64,000 nt of DNA from Mesorhizobium erdmanii USDA 3471 (GTDB lineage Bacteria; Pseudomonadota; Alphaproteobacteria; Rhizobiales; Rhizobiaceae), in the NCBI RefSeq assembly GCF_000472705.1, contig NZ_AXAE01000022.1, forward strand, positions 1-64,000, read 5' to 3'. Below the pieces are notes generated by a model. The model searched no databases. It worked only from the letters and a program-made list of their open reading frames with translations, and was not told where the DNA came from. The position numbers and the translations under genes are program-made. The number at the start of each line of letters is the position of its first letter. Positions within the stretch are counted from its first letter, which is position 1. Below are positions 43,494-53,070 of the stretch, in pieces.

Positions 43494-44108
43494 ATGACAG
43501 ATCAGGGCTGGGCGATGAAAGGGGAGCTCGTACTCTCCTGCAATTGCACGGTTTTCTGCCCTTGCGTGCTGTCGCTCGGCAGCCACCCGCCGAGCGAGGG
43601 CTACTGCCAGACCTGGGCGGGTTTCCGTATCGATGCCGGTCACTTCGGCGAGGTCGACCTCTCCGGCCTCAACCTTGGGCTGATCATGGAAATCCCGGGC
43701 TATATGAGCCGTGGCAACTGGACCGCCGGCCTGTTCATCGACAAACGTGCCTCGGTCTACGCCGTCAAGGCACTGACGAAGATCTTCACCGGCAAGGCGG
43801 GCGGAACAACCTCGCTGCTGTCGATCCTGGTTGGAAAATTCCTGGGTGTCGAACAGGTGCCGATCACCTATGAGACGCGGGACAAGACCCGTATCTTCCA
43901 GATACCGAAGATCATCGATGGAGCGGTCACGCCGATCGCCGGCAAGGATCGCGAGAAGGATACGGTGATCACGAATTCAGAATATTGGATCGCGCCGGAG
44001 ATCATCGTGGCGAGGTCCGACAAGAGCAAGATGCGGGCCTTTGGCCGCAACTGGAACTTTGCCGGCCGCTCGGCCGAAATCTGCAAGCTGGATTGGCGGG
44101 GCCCGTGA
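43494..44108 (+). CDS. DUF1326 cysteine-rich protein
   Basis: 204 aa from ATG 43494 with ggggg upstream; GTG 43476 overlaps the DUF2182 stop and is an alternative. The N-terminal signature is GELVLSCNCTVFCPCVLSLG, with three cysteines in a C-x-C-x4-C-x-C cluster likely to bind metal, plus a fourth in GYCQTWAGF. Function is unknown to me; DUF1326 and DUF2182 genes often pair. The stop overlaps the pcs GTG start. Confidence 0.85.
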   Translation: MTDQGWAMKGELVLSCNCTVFCPCVLSLGSHPPSEGYCQTWAGFRIDAGHFGEVDLSGLNLGLIMEIPGYMSRGNWTAGLFIDKRASVYAVKALTKIFTGKAGGTTSLLSILVGKFLGVEQVPITYETRDKTRIFQIPKIIDGAVTPIAGKDREKDTVITNSEYWIAPEIIVARSDKSKMRAFGRNWNFAGRSAEICKLDWRGP

Positions 44109-44953
44109 GCAAGAACACATCGGCCAGAAACATGTCGGCCAGGAACACGGCGGCACGCAAAGCCGCCAAGAAGATCACGGACCGGATTCCGCGGCCGAAG
44201 AAGAAAGTCACCTGGCCGCAGGCGAGGGCATTCTCCGTTCATCTGCTGACGGCGTCGGGCTCGTTCCTCGCTTTCCTGTCGCTGGTGGCGGCGAGCGAGG
44301 AACGCTGGACGGCGATGTTCTGGTGGCTTGGACTGGCCCTGTTCGTCGACGGCATCGACGGACCGATCGCCAGGAAGCTCGAGGTCAAGGAAATCCTGCC
44401 GACCTGGTCGGGCGAGCTTCTCGACAACATCATCGACTACGTCACCTATGTGCTGATCCCGGCCTTCGCGCTCTACCAGCGCGGCTTCATGGGTGAGGGG
44501 CTGTCGTTCCTATCGGCGGCGATCATCGTCGTCTCCAGCGCCATCTATTATGCCGATACCGGCATGAAGACGAAGGAGAATTTCTTCAAGGGATTCCCCG
44601 TGGTCTGGAACATGGTGGTGTTCACGCTGTTCGTCATCGAGCCGGGACAATGGGTATCGTTCGCGGTTGTGGTGGTGGCCGGCATTCTGACCTTCATCCC
44701 GATCAATTTCATCCATCCGGTGCGAGTCGTGCGGCTGCGGCCCATCAATCTCACAATGACGCTTTTGTGGTGCGCCTTCGGCGCGCTTGCGCTTGCGCAG
44801 GCCGCTCTTGCGGCTTTCTACGATGAGATCGGCGTGCTGGGCGAACAAGTCAGCACTTTCATCAAGATCGGCATCACCATCAGCGGGCTTTACCTCGCCT
44901 GCATTGGCGGCGTCATGCAGCTATTTCCAAATCTCGGCGCCAAAAAAGCCTGA
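44105..44953 (+). CDS. pcs: Phosphatidylcholine synthase
   Basis: 282 aa from GTG 44105, overlapping the DUF1326 stop as GTGA. It condenses choline with CDP-diacylglycerol to make phosphatidylcholine. The CDP-alcohol phosphotransferase motif is seen as DGIDGPIARKLEV ... LLDNIIDYVTYVLIP (about 80-125), and about eight membrane segments are predicted. Its first 40 residues are basic. Pcs is characteristic of Rhizobiales and of bacteria living with eukaryotes. Confidence 0.93.
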   Translation: MSKNTSARNMSARNTAARKAAKKITDRIPRPKKKVTWPQARAFSVHLLTASGSFLAFLSLVAASEERWTAMFWWLGLALFVDGIDGPIARKLEVKEILPTWSGELLDNIIDYVTYVLIPAFALYQRGFMGEGLSFLSAAIIVVSSAIYYADTGMKTKENFFKGFPVVWNMVVFTLFVIEPGQWVSFAVVVVAGILTFIPINFIHPVRVVRLRPINLTMTLLWCAFGALALAQAALAAFYDEIGVLGEQVSTFIKIGITISGLYLACIGGVMQLFPNLGAKKA

Positions 44954-44975
44954 CCTTCCAGAGGAAGCCCAATCC

Positions 44976-45953
44976 ATGTCCAAAGCGATCCGCATCCACG
45001 CTCATGGCGGTCCGGAAGTTCTGACCTATGAGGACAACGATCCCGGCCAGCCGGGCTCGGGCCAGATCCTGGTCAGGCATACGGCGATCGGCCTCAACTT
45101 CATTGATGTCTATCATCGCTCCGGCCTCTATCCGCCGCCCGGCGGATTTCCGCTCATTGCCGGCAGCGAGGCGGCCGGCGTGGTGTTGGAGGTCGGCCAG
45201 GATATTGACTGGCTGAAGCCGGGTGACCGGATCGCCTATGCCGTGACGACAGGCGCTTATGCCGAAGAGCGCGTCATCGATGCCAGCCGGGTGGTCAAGG
45301 TTCCAGACGGCATCAGCGACGAACAGGCGGCCGCGATGATGCTGAAAGGCATGACCGCCGAATATCTTCTGCGCCGGACCTTCAAGGTAAAAGCTGGCGA
45401 CACGATCCTGTTCCATGCCGCGGCTGGCGGCGTCGGGCTTATTCTGGGCCAATGGGCCAAGCATCTCGGCGCCACCGTCCTCGGCACGGCAAGCTCCTCC
45501 GACAAGATCGAGCTCGCCAAGGCGCACGGCTTCGACCATGTCATCAACTACAAGGAGCAGGATTTCGTCGCCGGCGTTGCCGCCATCACCGGCGGCGGGA
45601 AATGCGACGTCGTTTACGACTCGGTCGGCAACGACACTTTCCCGGCCTCGCTCGATTGCCTGAAGCCGCTCGGCATGTTCGTCAGCTTCGGCCAATCCTC
45701 GGGGCCGATCCCGCCCTTCTCGATGTCGCTGCTGGCGCAGAAGGGCTCGTTGTTCGCCACAAGGCCGACGCTGTTCGTTTACAACGCGAAACGCGAGGAC
45801 CTCGACGCCTCCTCGGCCGCGCTGTTCGAGGTGGTGCTCAGCGGTGCGGTCGAGATCAAGATCAACCAGCGCTATGCGCTGAAGGACGCCGGCAAGGCAC
45901 ATGCGGATCTTGAAGGTCGCAGGACGACAGGAACGACCATTCTCATCCCTTAG
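44976..45953 (+). CDS. NADPH:quinone oxidoreductase (MDR family)
   Basis: 325 aa from ATG 44976 with gaggaag upstream. The MDR fold shows IGLNFIDVYHRSGLYP, GSEAAGVVLEVG and the nucleotide-binding AAAGGVGLILGQWAKHLGA. No catalytic zinc cysteines are present, so this is a zeta-crystallin/Qor-type enzyme that reduces quinones one electron at a time. It sits 22 bp after pcs and may be co-transcribed. Confidence 0.9.
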   Translation: MSKAIRIHAHGGPEVLTYEDNDPGQPGSGQILVRHTAIGLNFIDVYHRSGLYPPPGGFPLIAGSEAAGVVLEVGQDIDWLKPGDRIAYAVTTGAYAEERVIDASRVVKVPDGISDEQAAAMMLKGMTAEYLLRRTFKVKAGDTILFHAAAGGVGLILGQWAKHLGATVLGTASSSDKIELAKAHGFDHVINYKEQDFVAGVAAITGGGKCDVVYDSVGNDTFPASLDCLKPLGMFVSFGQSSGPIPPFSMSLLAQKGSLFATRPTLFVYNAKREDLDASSAALFEVVLSGAVEIKINQRYALKDAGKAHADLEGRRTTGTTILIP

Positions 45954-45993
45954 TCCCGCCAGGCTTGCTATCCCTCGAAATTCCGCTGAAATT

Positions 45994-46010
45994 CTTGAAG
46001 CTCTTTCAAG
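45994..46010. promoter_or_regulatory. Inverted repeat before the BMP transporter operon
   Basis: cttgaa-gctct-ttcaag (45994-46010) lies 88 bp before the ATPase start, in the only sizeable non-coding gap before the operon. It may be an operator or part of the promoter. Evidence is symmetry and position only. Confidence 0.35.
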
Positions 46011-46098
46011 ACGCGTGCCGCTTTCCGTCTAGAGCCGGCGGCGCCTACCATGCTTGCGGGAACACAGAACATATCTGGCTAACCAGATGGGAGGCACT

Positions 46099-47664
46099 GT
46101 GAGTGCAAATCATGATGGGGCGAACCTGCTCGAGGTTCGTGGCCTGACCAAGATATTCGGCACGCTGACGGCGTGCGATCATATCGACCTCAACATCGCC
46201 AAGGGTGAAATCCACGCGCTGCTCGGCGAGAACGGCGCCGGCAAGTCGACGCTGGTCAAGATGCTGTTCGGCTCGCTGGAGCCCAATTCCGGCGAGATTT
46301 TCTGGAACGGGCAGGCGGTGCGCATCACCAGCCCGGGTGCCGCCAAGAAGCTCGGCATCGGCATGGTGTTCCAGCATTTTTCGCTGTTCGAGGCGCTGAC
46401 CGCGGCCGAGAACATCGCGCTCTCGCTCGATGACGGCTCGCCGATCAGCAGCATTGCCGCGAAGGCGAGGGCGCTTTCCTACAGCTACGGCCTGCCGCTC
46501 GATCCGGACTCGCTGGTCGGCGACCTGTCGGTCGGCGAGCGCCAGCGCATCGAGATCATCCGCTGCCTGCTGCAGACGCCGCAGCTCATCATCATGGACG
46601 AGCCGACCTCGGTGCTGACGCCGCAGGAAGCCGACAAGCTGTTCGAGACGCTGGAGCGGCTGCGGGCGGAAGGTAAATCGATCCTCTACATTTCGCACCG
46701 GCTGGAAGAGGTCAAACGCATCTGCGACCGTGCCACTGTGCTGCGACACGGCAAGGTGGTCGGTCATTGCAACCCGCGCGAGGAGACAGCGGCGTCGCTC
46801 GCCCGCATGATGGTCGGCAACGAGGTGCAGGCCGTCGTGCGAGCGCCGGTCGAGGGCATCGAAACCGCGCAGCCGCTGCTCGAAATCCGCGGACTCAGCC
46901 GCAAGCCGGCGACGCCGTTTTCCATTCCGCTCAGGAACATAACCCTCAATGTCCGTGCCGGCGAAGTGATCGGCATCGCCGGTGTCGCCGGCAATGGCCA
47001 GGGCGAGTTCTTTGAATCCGTCTCCGGCGAGGTGCTGCAGCAGGATGCAGCCTCGGTACGCATCCGTGGCAAGGATGCGGGTGGGCTGACCATCACCGGA
47101 CGGCGCCTGCTGGGCGCCGCCTTCGTGCCGGAGGAGCGCCTCGGCCATGGCGCCGCGCCGCGCATGAAACTCTCGGAAAACCTGTTGCTGTCGCGCCATG
47201 CCACGGACGGCAAGGTTTTCGTCGGCACTGGCGGGATGGTGAAGAGCGGCGCCGTCTACGCCGCCTCGCAACGCATCATCGAGGCGATGGACGTGCGCAA
47301 GAGCGCGCCGGATCCGGAAGCGGCAGCGCTTTCAGGCGGCAACCTGCAGAAGTTCATTGTCGGCCGGGAGCTTGATCGCCGGCCAAGCGTCATGGTGGTC
47401 AACCAACCGACCTGGGGCGTCGACGCTGGTGCCGCCGCCAATATCCGGCAGGCGCTGATCGAGCTGTCGCGCAGCGGATCGGCGGTGCTGGTGATCAGCC
47501 AGGATCTCGACGAGCTGTTCGAAATGTCGGATGCGATCGCGGTCATGCACAATGGCGAGCTTTCCAAGCCGATGCCGATCGCCGAAGCAACCTTCGAGAA
47601 GGTCGGTTTGCTGATGGGTGGCGCCGAGCCCGGCCACGCCGAACATACGCTGGAGACGGCATGA
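46099..47664 (+). CDS. Purine nucleoside-type ABC transporter ATPase (duplicated)
   Basis: 521 aa from GTG 46099, with gggagg at 46089-46094; longer starts at 46087 or 46054 are possible. Two ABC domains are present, each with its own Walker A region (the first is GENGAGKSTLVKMLFG) and signature (LSVGERQRIEI, and ALSGGNLQKFIVGREL in the second). This is the RbsA/NupO-like double ATPase that pairs with BMP-type transporters. The second Walker A (GVAGNGQGEFFES) is degenerate, as is usual in this family. Confidence 0.92.
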   Translation: MSANHDGANLLEVRGLTKIFGTLTACDHIDLNIAKGEIHALLGENGAGKSTLVKMLFGSLEPNSGEIFWNGQAVRITSPGAAKKLGIGMVFQHFSLFEALTAAENIALSLDDGSPISSIAAKARALSYSYGLPLDPDSLVGDLSVGERQRIEIIRCLLQTPQLIIMDEPTSVLTPQEADKLFETLERLRAEGKSILYISHRLEEVKRICDRATVLRHGKVVGHCNPREETAASLARMMVGNEVQAVVRAPVEGIETAQPLLEIRGLSRKPATPFSIPLRNITLNVRAGEVIGIAGVAGNGQGEFFESVSGEVLQQDAASVRIRGKDAGGLTITGRRLLGAAFVPEERLGHGAAPRMKLSENLLLSRHATDGKVFVGTGGMVKSGAVYAASQRIIEAMDVRKSAPDPEAAALSGGNLQKFIVGRELDRRPSVMVVNQPTWGVDAGAAANIRQALIELSRSGSAVLVISQDLDELFEMSDAIAVMHNGELSKPMPIAEATFEKVGLLMGGAEPGHAEHTLETA

Positions 47665-48791
47665 TGCGCCTCGAACTCGTCAAACGTCCGCAGCGCTCCG
47701 CGCTGTTTTCGGCCCTGTCGCCGTTCATCGCCTTCGCGCTGACGATCATTGCCGGGGCGATCATGTTCGCGCTGCTCGGCGTCAATCCGCTGACCGCGTT
47801 CCGGATCTACTTCATCGAGCCGATCAGCCAAGTCTGGCAGTTGCACGAGCTGGCGATCAAGGCGGCACCGCTGATCCTGATCGCGGTCGGCCTGTCGGTC
47901 TGTTACAAGGCCAACATCTGGAACATCGGCGCCGAGGGCCAGTTCGTTTTCGGCGCCATCTTCGGCTCCGCCATTCCGGTGCTGTTTCCGCAGTTCGAAG
48001 GGCCGCTGGTGCTGCCGCTGATGCTTCTGCTCGGCATGGTCGGCGGCGCGGCCTATGCGGCGATCCCGGCCTTGCTCAAGACCCGCTTCAACACCAACGA
48101 GATCCTGACCAGCCTGATGCTGGTCTACGTCGCGCAGCTCTTCCTCGACTGGCTGGTGCGCGGCCCATGGCGCGATCCGCAGGGCCATGGTTTCCCGCAG
48201 ACGATCCAGTTCGGCGACTCCTCCGTGCTGCCGGAACTGATGCCGGACGCCGGACGCGCCAACTGGGGCTTTGTCTTCGCGCTGGTCGCCGCGGTGCTGA
48301 TCTGGATCCTGATGAGCCGCATGCTGAAAGGCTTCGAGGTTCGCGTGCTTGGCTCCAGCCCGAGGGCAGGGCGCTTCGCCGGTTTCGGCCTCAACCGCAT
48401 GGTGTTCTTCGCCTTTCTGCTGTCGGGCGCGCTGGCCGGCCTTGCCGGCATTTCGGAAGTCTCCGGTGCCATCGGGCAGTTGCAGCCGGTCATTTCGCCT
48501 GGTTACGGCTTCACCGCCATCATCGTGGCGTTCCTTGGCCGCCTTAATCCGCTCGGCATCATCGCCGCGGGCCTCGTGCTGGCGCTGACCTATCTCGGCG
48601 GCGAGGCGGTGCAGAGCGCGCTCGGCATTTCCGACAAGGTGGCGCGGGTTTTCCAGGGCATGCTTTTGTTCTTCGTGCTGGGCTGCGACACGCTCATCCA
48701 CTACCGCATCCGCCTGATCGGCCTGGCGCTGACGAAACAAGAAGGCGCGGCGAAGCTCGAAGCCACGCCTAAGTTGAAGGAAGCCCGCTGA
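47661..48791 (+). CDS. Nucleoside-type ABC transporter permease 1
   Basis: 376 aa with about eight to ten membrane segments. It shows the BPD_transp_2 pattern: YKANIWNIGAEGQFVFGAI, TRFNTNEILTSLMLVYVAQ and IIVAFLGRLNPLGII. It overlaps the ATPase stop (ATGA at 47661) and the next gene start, so the four genes form one operon. Purine nucleosides are the usual cargo of this family. Confidence 0.92.
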   Translation: MMRLELVKRPQRSALFSALSPFIAFALTIIAGAIMFALLGVNPLTAFRIYFIEPISQVWQLHELAIKAAPLILIAVGLSVCYKANIWNIGAEGQFVFGAIFGSAIPVLFPQFEGPLVLPLMLLLGMVGGAAYAAIPALLKTRFNTNEILTSLMLVYVAQLFLDWLVRGPWRDPQGHGFPQTIQFGDSSVLPELMPDAGRANWGFVFALVAAVLIWILMSRMLKGFEVRVLGSSPRAGRFAGFGLNRMVFFAFLLSGALAGLAGISEVSGAIGQLQPVISPGYGFTAIIVAFLGRLNPLGIIAAGLVLALTYLGGEAVQSALGISDKVARVFQGMLLFFVLGCDTLIHYRIRLIGLALTKQEGAAKLEATPKLKEAR

Positions 48792-49711
48792 TGGACATCA
48801 CCGTCAACATCCTCCTGACCATCGCCACGGCCGCGACACCGTTGTTGATCGCGGCGATCGGCGAACTGGTGGTCGAACGCTCCGGCGTGCTCAATCTCGG
48901 CGTCGAAGGCATGATGATCATGGGCGCGGTCGGCGGCTTCGGGGCCGGCTACCTGACCGGATCGCCCTGGATCGGCCTTCTGGCGGCAATCGCCATGGGG
49001 GCGGTGTTTTCGCTGCTGTTCGCCGTCATGACGCTGTCGCTCGCCACCAACCAGGTGGCGACCGGCCTGTCGCTGACGCTGCTCGGCCTCGGCCTCTCCG
49101 GCATGATCGGGACGAGCTTCGTCGGCCAGCCCGGGGTCAGGCTGCCCAACCTCGACATTCCCGGCCTGAGCTCGATCCCGGTCGTAGGCAAGCTTCTGTT
49201 CGGCCAGGATCCTATCTTCTACATCTCGATCGCGCTGACCGCCGCCGTGATGTGGTTTCTGTTCAAGACGCGCACCGGCCTCACGCTGCGCTCGATCGGC
49301 GACAGCCACGCCTCGGCCCATGCGCTCGGCATCAAGGTCATCCGCTATCGCTACCTCTCGGTGATCTTCGGCGGCGCCTGCGCCGGTCTGGCCGGTGGCC
49401 ACCTGTCGCTGGTCTACACGCCGCAATGGGTCGAAAACATGAGCGCGGGCCGCGGCTGGATCGCACTGGCGCTCGTCGTGTTCGCGTCGTGGCGGCCGTG
49501 GCGGGTGCTGGCCGGCGCCTACATCTTCGGCGCGGTGTGGATCGGCCAGCTTCATGCACAGGCTTTTGGCATTCCAGTGCCTTCGCAGATGCTTTCTTCT
49601 CTGCCCTATCTGGCAACTGTCGTGGTTCTCGTTCTAATCTCACGCAACAAGCGTCTGACGATGATGAACACGCCGGCTTCCTTGGGGCAGCCATTCGTTC
49701 CGGATCGTTGA
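48791..49711 (+). CDS. Nucleoside-type ABC transporter permease 2
   Basis: 306 aa. Motifs include LIAAIGELVVERSGVLNLGVEGMM and TLSLATNQVATGLSLTLLGLG, typical of the second subunit of BMP-type transporters. Its start shares the last base of the first permease's stop. It is followed 51 bp later by the binding protein. Confidence 0.92.
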   Translation: MDITVNILLTIATAATPLLIAAIGELVVERSGVLNLGVEGMMIMGAVGGFGAGYLTGSPWIGLLAAIAMGAVFSLLFAVMTLSLATNQVATGLSLTLLGLGLSGMIGTSFVGQPGVRLPNLDIPGLSSIPVVGKLLFGQDPIFYISIALTAAVMWFLFKTRTGLTLRSIGDSHASAHALGIKVIRYRYLSVIFGGACAGLAGGHLSLVYTPQWVENMSAGRGWIALALVVFASWRPWRVLAGAYIFGAVWIGQLHAQAFGIPVPSQMLSSLPYLATVVVLVLISRNKRLTMMNTPASLGQPFVPDR

Positions 49712-49762
49712 CAACAATAACAAACGGGAAGCTCCAAGGCTCAAACTCAGAGAGGTAACACA

Positions 49763-50830
49763 ATGAAAAAACTGCTTATTGCCCTGATGACGACGACAGC
49801 GGCATTGTCGCTGGCCGCGTCAGCGGAGGCTGCCGACAAGTTGAAAGCGTGCTGGGTCTACACCGGCCCGATCGGCGATTTTGGCTACTCCTACCAGCAC
49901 GACCAGGGCCGGCTCGAGGTCGAGAAGGCGCTCGGCGACAAGGTCGAGACCGCCTATCTCGAGAACGTCTCCGAAGGCCCCGATGCCGACCGTGCCTTCG
50001 AGCGCCTGGCGCGCGAAGGCTGCAAGATCATCTTCGGCACGTCGTTCGGTTTCATGGACGCCGAAGTAAAGGTCGCCAAGAAGTTTCCCAAGGTGATGTT
50101 CGAGCACGCCACCGGCTACAAGACCGGTGACAATCTTGGCATCTACAATGCCCGCTTCTATGAAGGCCGCTACGTGCTTGGCCAGATCGCCGCCAAGGAA
50201 TCGAAGTCCGGCGTCGCCGGCTACATCGTCTCGTTCCCGATCCCGGAAGTGGTGATGGGCATCAACTCCTTCATGCTCGGCGCGCAGTCGATCAATCCGA
50301 ACTTCAAGGCCAAGATCGTCTGGGTCAATTCGTGGTTCGATCCGGGCAAGGAAGCCGACGCCGCCAAGGCGCTGTTCGACCAGGGTGCCGACATCATCGT
50401 CCAGCACACCGATTCGACCGCCGCCCTGCAGGTGGCCGAGGAGCGCAAGCTGCACGGCTTCGGCCAGTCGTCCGACATGATCAAGTTCGCGCCGAACGCG
50501 CAGCTGACCTCGCTGACCGACGAATGGGGCCCTTACTACATCAGCCGTGTGCAGGCGGCCATCGACGGCACCTGGAAGCCGGACAATGTCTGGCTCGGCA
50601 TCAAGGACGGCGCGGTCAAGCTCGCGCCCTACACCAACATGCCCGACGACGTGAAGGCGCTGGCCGAAGCGACCGAGAAGAAGATCGCCGGCGGCTGGAA
50701 CCCCTTCACCGGACCGATCGCCAAGCAGGACGGCTCGGCGTGGTTGAAGGACGGCGAAGTCGCCGACGACGGCACGCTGCTGGGTATGAATTTCTACATC
50801 AAGGGCGTCGACGACAAGCTGCCGCAGTAA
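49763..50830 (+). CDS. BMP-family ABC transporter substrate-binding protein
   Basis: 355 aa with a signal peptide (MKKLLIALMTTTAALSLAASAEA). The Bmp domain has CWVYTGPIGDFGYSYQHDQGRLEVE, IFGTSFGFMD, and VQHTDSTAALQVAEE. It would bind a purine nucleoside or related ligand in the periplasm. gagaggtaac gives a good ribosome site. It is last in the operon and followed by a terminator, unlike many BMP operons where it comes first. Confidence 0.93.
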   Translation: MKKLLIALMTTTAALSLAASAEAADKLKACWVYTGPIGDFGYSYQHDQGRLEVEKALGDKVETAYLENVSEGPDADRAFERLAREGCKIIFGTSFGFMDAEVKVAKKFPKVMFEHATGYKTGDNLGIYNARFYEGRYVLGQIAAKESKSGVAGYIVSFPIPEVVMGINSFMLGAQSINPNFKAKIVWVNSWFDPGKEADAAKALFDQGADIIVQHTDSTAALQVAEERKLHGFGQSSDMIKFAPNAQLTSLTDEWGPYYISRVQAAIDGTWKPDNVWLGIKDGAVKLAPYTNMPDDVKALAEATEKKIAGGWNPFTGPIAKQDGSAWLKDGEVADDGTLLGMNFYIKGVDDKLPQ

Positions 50831-50853
50831 GCGTCGGCACATCGACTATGGAG

Positions 50854-50876
50854 AGGGCGCCGCGAGGCGCCCTTTT
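50854..50876 (+). terminator. Rho-independent terminator after the BMP operon
   Basis: Stem agggcgc / gcgccct with loop cgcgag, followed by tttcatttt. It lies between the BMP gene and the convergent rimO gene. Confidence 0.85.
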
Positions 50877-50905
50877 CATTTTGCCGGAAGCAATCCTGAA
50901 AAGGT

Positions 50906-52219
50906 TCAGACAGCCGAACCGTAGAGATCATAGGCGTCGGCGCGCTCGATCTTGACGGTGACGATGTCGCCGGCACGCATTGGGCGGCGCGACTGGATAT
51001 GAACCGAACCGTCGATCTCGGGCGCGTCGTATTTGGTGCGACCCTTCGCAGCGTTGCCGTGCGCCTCGTCGATCAGCACCGGCAGGCGCTTCCCGACCTT
51101 TTTTGCCAGTTGCGTTGCCGAGATCTTTTGCTGGCGCTGCATGAAGCGGTGCCAGCGTGCTTCCTTGACCTCCTGCGGAACCTGCTCGAGGCCGAGGTCG
51201 TTGGAGCGGGCGCCCTTGACCGGCTCGTATTTGAAGCAGCCGGCACGGTCGATCTTGGCCTCGTCCAGCCAGTCGAGCAGCATCTCGAAATCCTCGTCCG
51301 TCTCGCCGGGGAAGCCGACGATGAAGGTCGAGCGGATAGCGAGATCCGGGCACACGTCGCGCCAGCCGCGAATGCGTTCGAGCGTCTTTTCGCCATGCGC
51401 CGGCCGGCGCATGTTCTTCAGCACCTGCGGCGAGGCATGCTGGAACGGAATGTCGAGATAGGGAAGGATCTTTCCTTCGGCCATCAGCGGGATGACGTCG
51501 GCGACATGCGGGTACGGGTAGACATAGTGCATGCGGACCCAGATGCCGAGCTTGCCCAGTTCCTCCGAAAGATCGAGGAATTTCGCGCGCACCTCGCGGT
51601 CACCGAACATGGATGTCTGGTACTTGATGTCGATGCCATAGGCGCTGGTGTCCTGCGAGATGACGAGGAGTTCCTTGACGCCGGCCTTGGCCAGCTTCTC
51701 GGCTTCGCGCAGCACATCGGCGGCGGGGCGCGAGACGAGGTCGCCGCGCAGGGCGGGAATGATGCAGAAGGTGCAGCGGTTGTTGCAGCCCTCCGAAATC
51801 TTGAGATAGGCATAGTGGCGTGGCGTCAGCTTGACGCCTTGCGGTGGCAGCAGATCGATATACGGATCGTGCGAGGGGGGTGCTGCCTCATGCACGGCGG
51901 CCATCACGCTCTCATAGGCCTGTGGGCCGGTGATCGCCAACACATTGGGGTGCTTCTCGCGGATCACGTCCGGCTCGGCGCCGAGGCAGCCGGTGACGAT
52001 GACCCTGCCGTTTTCCGAAAGCGCGGAACCGATGGCGTTGAGCGATTCGTCGCGGGCGGAATCCAGGAAGCCGCAGGTGTTGACCACGACGAGATCGGCG
52101 CCGTCATGCTTGCGGGCGATCTCGTAGCCCTCGGCGCGCAGGCGCGTGATGATGCGCTCGGAATCCACGAGCGCCTTCGGGCATCCAAGGCTGACGAAAC
52201 TGACGCGAGGGGCGGACAT
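50906..52219 (-). CDS. rimO: Ribosomal protein S12 methylthiotransferase RimO
   Basis: 437 aa from ATG 52219 (TTG 52225 is the track's earlier option). The N-terminal UPF0004 domain has FVSLGCPKALVDSE and VVNTCGFLDSARDES, the radical-SAM cluster motif is EGCNNRCTFCIIP, and a C-terminal TRAM domain follows. It adds a methylthio group to Asp88 of S12 using SAM and a sulfur donor. It is complete and convergent to the BMP operon. Confidence 0.95.
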   Translation of the reverse strand: MSAPRVSFVSLGCPKALVDSERIITRLRAEGYEIARKHDGADLVVVNTCGFLDSARDESLNAIGSALSENGRVIVTGCLGAEPDVIREKHPNVLAITGPQAYESVMAAVHEAAPPSHDPYIDLLPPQGVKLTPRHYAYLKISEGCNNRCTFCIIPALRGDLVSRPAADVLREAEKLAKAGVKELLVISQDTSAYGIDIKYQTSMFGDREVRAKFLDLSEELGKLGIWVRMHYVYPYPHVADVIPLMAEGKILPYLDIPFQHASPQVLKNMRRPAHGEKTLERIRGWRDVCPDLAIRSTFIVGFPGETDEDFEMLLDWLDEAKIDRAGCFKYEPVKGARSNDLGLEQVPQEVKEARWHRFMQRQQKISATQLAKKVGKRLPVLIDEAHGNAAKGRTKYDAPEIDGSVHIQSRRPMRAGDIVTVKIERADAYDLYGSAV

Positions 52220-52383
52220 AGGCAAGTTTCCAATGGGGGCACGGGCCGAAACGCTGGTCCGGCCTCAAGTCGCTGTAAATGTCGGTCTGTGGCGCGTGGC
52301 AGGAGCCAATACGCGCGGCGCAATAGCATGGCTTCCGCAATCAAGCAAACCGGCCGACAACCTGCTCCGCGTCTTCGGGTGGT

Positions 52384-53070
52384 TCAGTGGCCCCCAGATC
52401 CGAACCAGGGCTCCAGGAAAGCGAAGTGCTCCGGGAATTGCTGTACGGCGCCATCAAGCAGCATCTTGACCGCGACATAGAGGATGATCGCCAGGCCGAT
52501 ATAGGCGATCCAGCGGTACTTGTGCAGCAGGCGCGCGACAAACGATGCGGCAAAGCCCATCAGGGCGATCGACAGGGCCAGCCCGATGATCAGCACGGTC
52601 GGATGGTTCATGGCCGCGCCGGCCACGGCCAGTACGTTGTCGAGCGACATCGACACGTCGGCGATGACGATCTGCCAAGCCGCCTGCGAGAAGGTCTTGC
52701 GCTGGCCCTTGCCGCCAATGACACCGTCCTTGTCGAAATCACCGTTCGACAGGGCTTCGGTGGCGTTGCGCTCGTCATCGTGGCTGACGCGCAATTCGCG
52801 CCACATCTTCCAGCACACCCACAGCAAAAGCAGGCCGCCGGCGAGCAGCAGCATGGGGCCTATGGTCAGCAACCATTGCGTGATCAGGGCGAAGAAAATG
52901 CGAAGCACGGTGGCCGCCGCTATGCCGACGAGAATGGCGCGCTTGCGCTGATCGGCCGGCAGGCCAGCCGCGGCGAGGCCGATGACGATGGCATTGTCAC
53001 CCGCGAGCGCAAGGTCGATGGCGATGACCTGAAAAAGAGCCGATATGCCAGCGGCGGTAAATATTTCCAT
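52384..53070 (-). CDS. TerC-family membrane protein (YjbE type)
   Basis: 228 aa from ATG 53070; the frame is open to 53130. About seven membrane segments are present. Conserved acidic motifs are IDLALAGDNAIVIGLAA near the start and IVIADVSMSLDNVLAVAGAA in the second half. TerC/YjbE proteins are linked to manganese export or tellurite resistance. A cytosolic loop (GNDFDKDGVIGGKGQRK region) sits between. I checked the leader for a yybP-ykoY manganese riboswitch and could not confirm one. Confidence 0.88.
   Translation of the reverse strand: MEIFTAAGISALFQVIAIDLALAGDNAIVIGLAAAGLPADQRKRAILVGIAAATVLRIFFALITQWLLTIGPMLLLAGGLLLLWVCWKMWRELRVSHDDERNATEALSNGDFDKDGVIGGKGQRKTFSQAAWQIVIADVSMSLDNVLAVAGAAMNHPTVLIIGLALSIALMGFAASFVARLLHKYRWIAYIGLAIILYVAVKMLLDGAVQQFPEHFAFLEPWFGSGGH

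Noticed and set aside
47256..48740. 494-aa minus-strand open frame
   Set aside because: Antisense to the ABC ATPase and permease genes; its composition (Q, R, H, D-rich) is typical of a GC shadow.
50999..52480. 493-aa plus-strand open frame
   Set aside because: Antisense to rimO, which has clear radical-SAM and TRAM motifs.
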